Positions 51,552 to 53,929 of a DNA stretch of 53,929 bases are shown in pieces. This stretch comes from Candidatus Zipacnadia bacterium (lineage in GTDB: Bacteria; Armatimonadota; Zipacnadia; Zipacnadales; UBA5352), in contig JALGUJ010000017.1 in NCBI GenBank assembly GCA_029820945.1, forward strand, positions 1 through 53,929. Direction: 5' to 3'. How positions within the stretch are numbered: position 1 is the stretch's first letter; each line of letters opens with the position of its first letter. The translations under genes were made by a program, and so were the position numbers. The notes below the pieces were generated by a model. It worked only from the letters and a program-made list of their open reading frames with translations. It did not search any database and had not been told where the DNA came from.

Positions 51552-52373
51552 GTGCTGAGGATTGATCTGCTGCCGAGACGCGTGCCACGGATGCAGAGGA
51601 ACAAGTGGATCATCTTCGGCATCTGCGTGCTTCTGGTGGCCGAGGTGCTCGCTACAGGCGGGTGGTACCTGCAGGTGCAGCGCAACATCGGGACCACGCA
51701 GGATCAGCTTGCTGAGACCAAGAAGAAGGCCGACAAGGTCCGCGACATCGAGGGGAAGACGCAGCAGAAGCAGGGGGACCTGGCACCAATCGCCCAGAAG
51801 GTGGACTTCGTGGCGGCGGCGGATCAGTCCGGGGCGCAATACTGGGATCGCTTCCACGCCATCAACGCCTACATCTATGAGAAGGCCCAGGTGACGCGCT
51901 TCAGCATCACCAACCCGGACCAGGTCAACTTCGAAGTGATCGTGGGGGACACGACCGAGGCCGCACGGTTCGTGCTCAACCTCATCCAGTGCCCGTCGCT
52001 CGACAACATCAGCATCTCCGGGCTGCCCCCGGGCGTGTCCATTGAGGGCGTCGGGGGCCGAGGCGCCGCGGGCTTCACGCCGATGGGCGGGCCCGAGATG
52101 GGGATGATGGACGACGAGGCGTTCATGGAGGAGGAGCCGGGCATGGGCATTCCGGGCGCTCCGGGCGGGATGCGGCGTGGCGCGGCCGCGGCGCCGGGGG
52201 ACATCGCACTCTCGATCAACGCCACGCTCACAGAGCCTGTGAGCGAGCCGATGCCGACCGGCGGCGCCGCCGCGCCGGGAGGAGGCAGGGGCGGTGGGCC
52301 GATGGAGCCGGGGCCCGGGATGGGGCCGATGCCCGACGAGATGGGGATGGAGGAGGAGATGATGCCCGAATAG
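51552..52373 (+). CDS. pilN: PilN-like inner-membrane protein with Met/Gly/Pro-rich tail
   Basis: A 273-residue protein. It opens MLRIDLLPRRVPR, the PilN 'INLLP' motif in slightly changed form, which PilM binds. One transmembrane helix (WIIFGICVLLVAEVLATGGW), a coiled coil (TTQDQLAETKKKADKVRDIE), then a ferredoxin-like domain (FHAINAYIYEKAQVTRFSI, VIVGDTTEAARFVLNLIQ) follow. From about residue 170 the sequence becomes Met/Gly/Pro/Glu-rich (GGPEMGMMDDEAFMEEEPGM, then GPGMGPMPDEMGMEEEMMPE), which is unusual for PilN (about 200 residues). The GTG start lies 51 nt after pilM, with GAGGG upstream. Confidence 0.88.
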   Translation: MLRIDLLPRRVPRMQRNKWIIFGICVLLVAEVLATGGWYLQVQRNIGTTQDQLAETKKKADKVRDIEGKTQQKQGDLAPIAQKVDFVAAADQSGAQYWDRFHAINAYIYEKAQVTRFSITNPDQVNFEVIVGDTTEAARFVLNLIQCPSLDNISISGLPPGVSIEGVGGRGAAGFTPMGGPEMGMMDDEAFMEEEPGMGIPGAPGGMRRGAAAAPGDIALSINATLTEPVSEPMPTGGAAAPGGGRGGGPMEPGPGMGPMPDEMGMEEEMMPE

Positions 52374-52463
52374 GGCGCCTATCGCCTCCGCTCGCGGGCG
52401 TTTGCCACGGGCGGACTATCGGGGCTACACCATGGAGCAGCGCGGTCTTACGGGAGAGACGCA

Positions 52464-53201
52464 ATGACTCGACTACATCCTGGCATCTTCCTCGGCGTCG
52501 GCGTCTTCCTCATCGCCGGCATAGCGGTTCTGGCCTTCTTCGTGCTGCTCAAGCCGGGGCAGGAGGAGCTGGCCGACCTGCGGGAATCCCTGGCGCAGGA
52601 AGAGCAGGTCGCCAGCCGCCTCGAGTCGGCCCAGGCCGAATACGAGCGGGTGCTGGCGGATTGGGAAGAGAAGCAGGCGCAGCTCCAGGAGCTGAGGGAG
52701 CGCCGCAGCATCCCGATATCGATGGGTCACCCGGTGGCGGCGATGGTTATGCTCTGGTACGAGTACCGCCATGATCTGCCGCCGCTCATTGAGGAATGGG
52801 TGGAGGCCTCGGGCTGCACGATCGAGAGCGGCGCGAGCTTCCCGGCGCCGCCCATGACGCCCCCGCAGGTCCCATCCAGCGGCTTCATGCCGGAGCCGTC
52901 CGAGGGCGGCATCACCTTGACGGTCAGCGGGACGCTGACCGCTCTGGAGCGGCTCTACCGCTCCCTCGACCAGTTCAGTCGGGTTGTGACGGTCAGCCAG
53001 CTTGTGATTGAGGGGACCGGAGACGAGCTTCGCGCGCAGGTGCCCCTGAAGTTCTATCTGCTCGTCGAGCAGCCGCCGGGCGCGGCGGCCCCCTCGCCGG
53101 CGGCGCCTACGGGGGAGGGCGGGGAGCCGGGAATGCCGCCGCTGGACATGATGGATGAGGACGGGGGCCAACCTCCCGAACTTGAGGAGCCGATGGACTG
53201 A
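52464..53201 (+). CDS. pilO: PilO-like inner-membrane protein
   Basis: A 245-residue protein. One transmembrane helix (IFLGVGVFLIAGIAVLAFFV), a long coiled coil (EELADLRESLAQEEQVASRL, AEYERVLADWEEKQAQLQEL), then a ferredoxin-like fold ending in GGITLTVSGTLTALERLYRS and LRAQVPLKFYLLVEQP, which is the PilO core. PilO dimerises with PilN in the periplasm to align the motor and the secretin. The tail is Pro/Gly/Glu/Met-rich (GEGGEPGMPPLDMMDEDGGQ). The ATG lies 90 nt past pilN, with GGGAGAGACGCA upstream. Confidence 0.88.
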   Translation: MTRLHPGIFLGVGVFLIAGIAVLAFFVLLKPGQEELADLRESLAQEEQVASRLESAQAEYERVLADWEEKQAQLQELRERRSIPISMGHPVAAMVMLWYEYRHDLPPLIEEWVEASGCTIESGASFPAPPMTPPQVPSSGFMPEPSEGGITLTVSGTLTALERLYRSLDQFSRVVTVSQLVIEGTGDELRAQVPLKFYLLVEQPPGAAAPSPAAPTGEGGEPGMPPLDMMDEDGGQPPELEEPMD

Positions 53202-53213
53202 TAGCCGGGCAAT

Positions 53214-53234
53214 CCGCCGCTGCGCTGGCGGCGG
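53214..53234 (+). terminator. Hairpin at the end of pilO
   Basis: CCGCCGC / GCGGCGG with a 7-base loop begins 13 nt past the pilO stop. It is followed closely by the extended -10 promoter of the next gene. It may end or slow pilMNO transcription; no U-run follows. Confidence 0.45.
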
Positions 53235-53245
53235 GCATGCAGGTC

Positions 53246-53254
53246 TGCTATAAT
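53246..53254 (+). promoter_or_regulatory. Extended -10 promoter upstream of pilP-like gene
   Basis: TGCTATAAT is a perfect extended -10 box (TGnTATAAT), ~37 nt before the GTG start. No good -35 box is seen, which extended -10 promoters do not need. Confidence 0.6.
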
Positions 53255-53290
53255 GCTTGAGCGTGGGGGAGCGAACCGGAAGGGTCAACA

Positions 53291-53929
53291 GTGATCGAGG
53301 AGCAGAAGGCCAAAGCACTGTTCGCCGGGGGCGTAGCCCTGTTTGTCACCGGGCTCGTCGTGCTGATGCTCTTCGTCATCCCGGCGGCCCGGCACAGCGA
53401 CGTGGCCATGGCCCAGGATGACGAGATGCCCGTGCCGCCTGAGGTCGGTGAGATGGGCCCGGCCGGGCCGGAGATGGAGCCGGGCGGTATGGAGCCGGGC
53501 ATGGAGGGCATGGGGCCTGGGATGGGCGGCGCGATGGCCGGTGCGGGCGCGGGTGCGCCGGCTGGCGGCGCGGGCGTGCTGCCTCTGGCGGCTGAGCCGC
53601 TCGAGCCCAGCAGGCCCAACCCGTTCGCGCCTCGCGTGGCAGCCGAGCTGGCGGAGGCGGCGGCCGTTGCCGCCACCACCTACGGACCCGACTGGAGCAG
53701 GCTGCCCATCGGCGAGAGCGTGGGATTCGTGCGACCCGAGGTACCGCCCGCACCGACGCCTCCGCTGCCGCCGCTTGAGCGCGCTGCGGAGGTCAAGCTG
53801 CGCATCACGAGCATCATGTGGGACGCCTCGGGCGGGGCCATCGCCGCCTACGAGGACGAAGAGGGAAAGACCGGCCAGCTCAAGCCCGGCGAGCGGGCGC
53901 CGATTCCGGGCTACCGGGTCAAGCAGATA
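53291..53929 (+). CDS. pilP: PilP-like lipoprotein or membrane protein (3' end outside window)
   Basis: The frame from the GTG at 53291 stays open to the right edge, 213 codons. GGAAGGG lies 6 nt upstream. It opens with IEEQKAKALFAGGVALFVTG and then LVVLMLFVIPAA, a membrane helix without a lipobox Cys. A Met/Gly/Pro/Glu run (GPAGPEMEPGGMEPGMEGMG) follows. The SRPNPFAP motif is like the RDPFxP motif of PilP. After more Pro/Ala linker comes a beta domain beginning VKLRITSIMWDASGGAIAAY and then GKTGQLKPGERAPIPGYRV, the PilP pattern. PilP couples PilNO to the secretin PilQ, which should follow beyond the window. Confidence 0.78.
   Translation, partial: MIEEQKAKALFAGGVALFVTGLVVLMLFVIPAARHSDVAMAQDDEMPVPPEVGEMGPAGPEMEPGGMEPGMEGMGPGMGGAMAGAGAGAPAGGAGVLPLAAEPLEPSRPNPFAPRVAAELAEAAAVAATTYGPDWSRLPIGESVGFVRPEVPPAPTPPLPPLERAAEVKLRITSIMWDASGGAIAAYEDEEGKTGQLKPGERAPIPGYRVKQI

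Noticed and set aside
1..53929. CRISPR array, tRNA or rRNA genes, intact insertion sequences
   Set aside because: No spaced direct repeats, no tRNA cloverleaf-type run or CCA end noticed, and no transposase-like protein in any frame.

Overview
The window is GC-rich, densely coded bacterial DNA with no tRNA, rRNA, CRISPR array or intact transposase that I can see. Several traits point to a free-living lineage near Armatimonadota or Planctomycetes, probably from a metagenome-assembled genome: large prepilins, one ending in an H...DG-type tail; a partial secreted protein with a FlgD-like Ig C-terminus; a Thi4 thiazole synthase under a TPP riboswitch; an NxN-type amidohydrolase-like protein; and degenerate heptamer and ATCCGTG-like intergenic repeats. 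This placement is inference, because no marker gene here settles the phylum. Promoters of the TTGACA/TATAAT type can be read upstream of many transcription units, which suggests ordinary sigma-70 control.

Left part (1-20.6 kb), mostly housekeeping on the minus strand. It holds the end of a secreted protein, a YtxH protein, tyrosyl-tRNA synthetase, an M48-like membrane protein with TPR whose zinc motif reads HELAQ, and a secreted hypothetical. An operon follows with DUF366, QueE and a 2-hydroxyacyl-CoA dehydratase-like protein. Facing it across a non-coding block with inverted-repeat ends is a plus-strand unit of TPP riboswitch, Thi4 and a PLP enzyme of the D-threonine aldolase/D-serine dehydratase type. 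Then come a Tat-exported phosphoesterase, a broken formylglycine-generating-enzyme fragment, three tandem amidohydrolase-like genes, a membrane-anchored hypothetical, and an M16 peptidase/SIS isomerase/VanW operon.

Middle part (20.8-25.7 kb), plus strand. A comF gene runs into a translationally coupled group of GH51 arabinofuranosidase, double-GNAT acetyltransferase and a TIM-barrel-like protein, probably for plant-polysaccharide sugars.

Right part (25.8-53.9 kb), plus strand. This is one large type IV pilus locus. A strong promoter leads into pilB, pilT, pilC and the prepilin peptidase. Four class III prepilins follow, three or four of them far larger than usual, then a PilX/GspK-like protein without Glu5. 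Next are two giant exported proteins of about 1650 and 1780 residues. The first resembles PilY1 in layout, with beta-propeller-like segments and DxDGDG loops. The second, and one of the prepilins, carry zinc-ribbon Cys clusters, which is unusual for exported proteins. A second promoter drives pilM, pilN and pilO, and a third a pilP-like gene cut by the window end. PilN, PilO, PilP and one unlinked membrane protein share Met/Gly/Pro/Glu-rich tails. The best candidate for a new system is the minor-pilin plus giant-protein block (31.4-50.0 kb), read here as a pilus-tip or surface-display complex.
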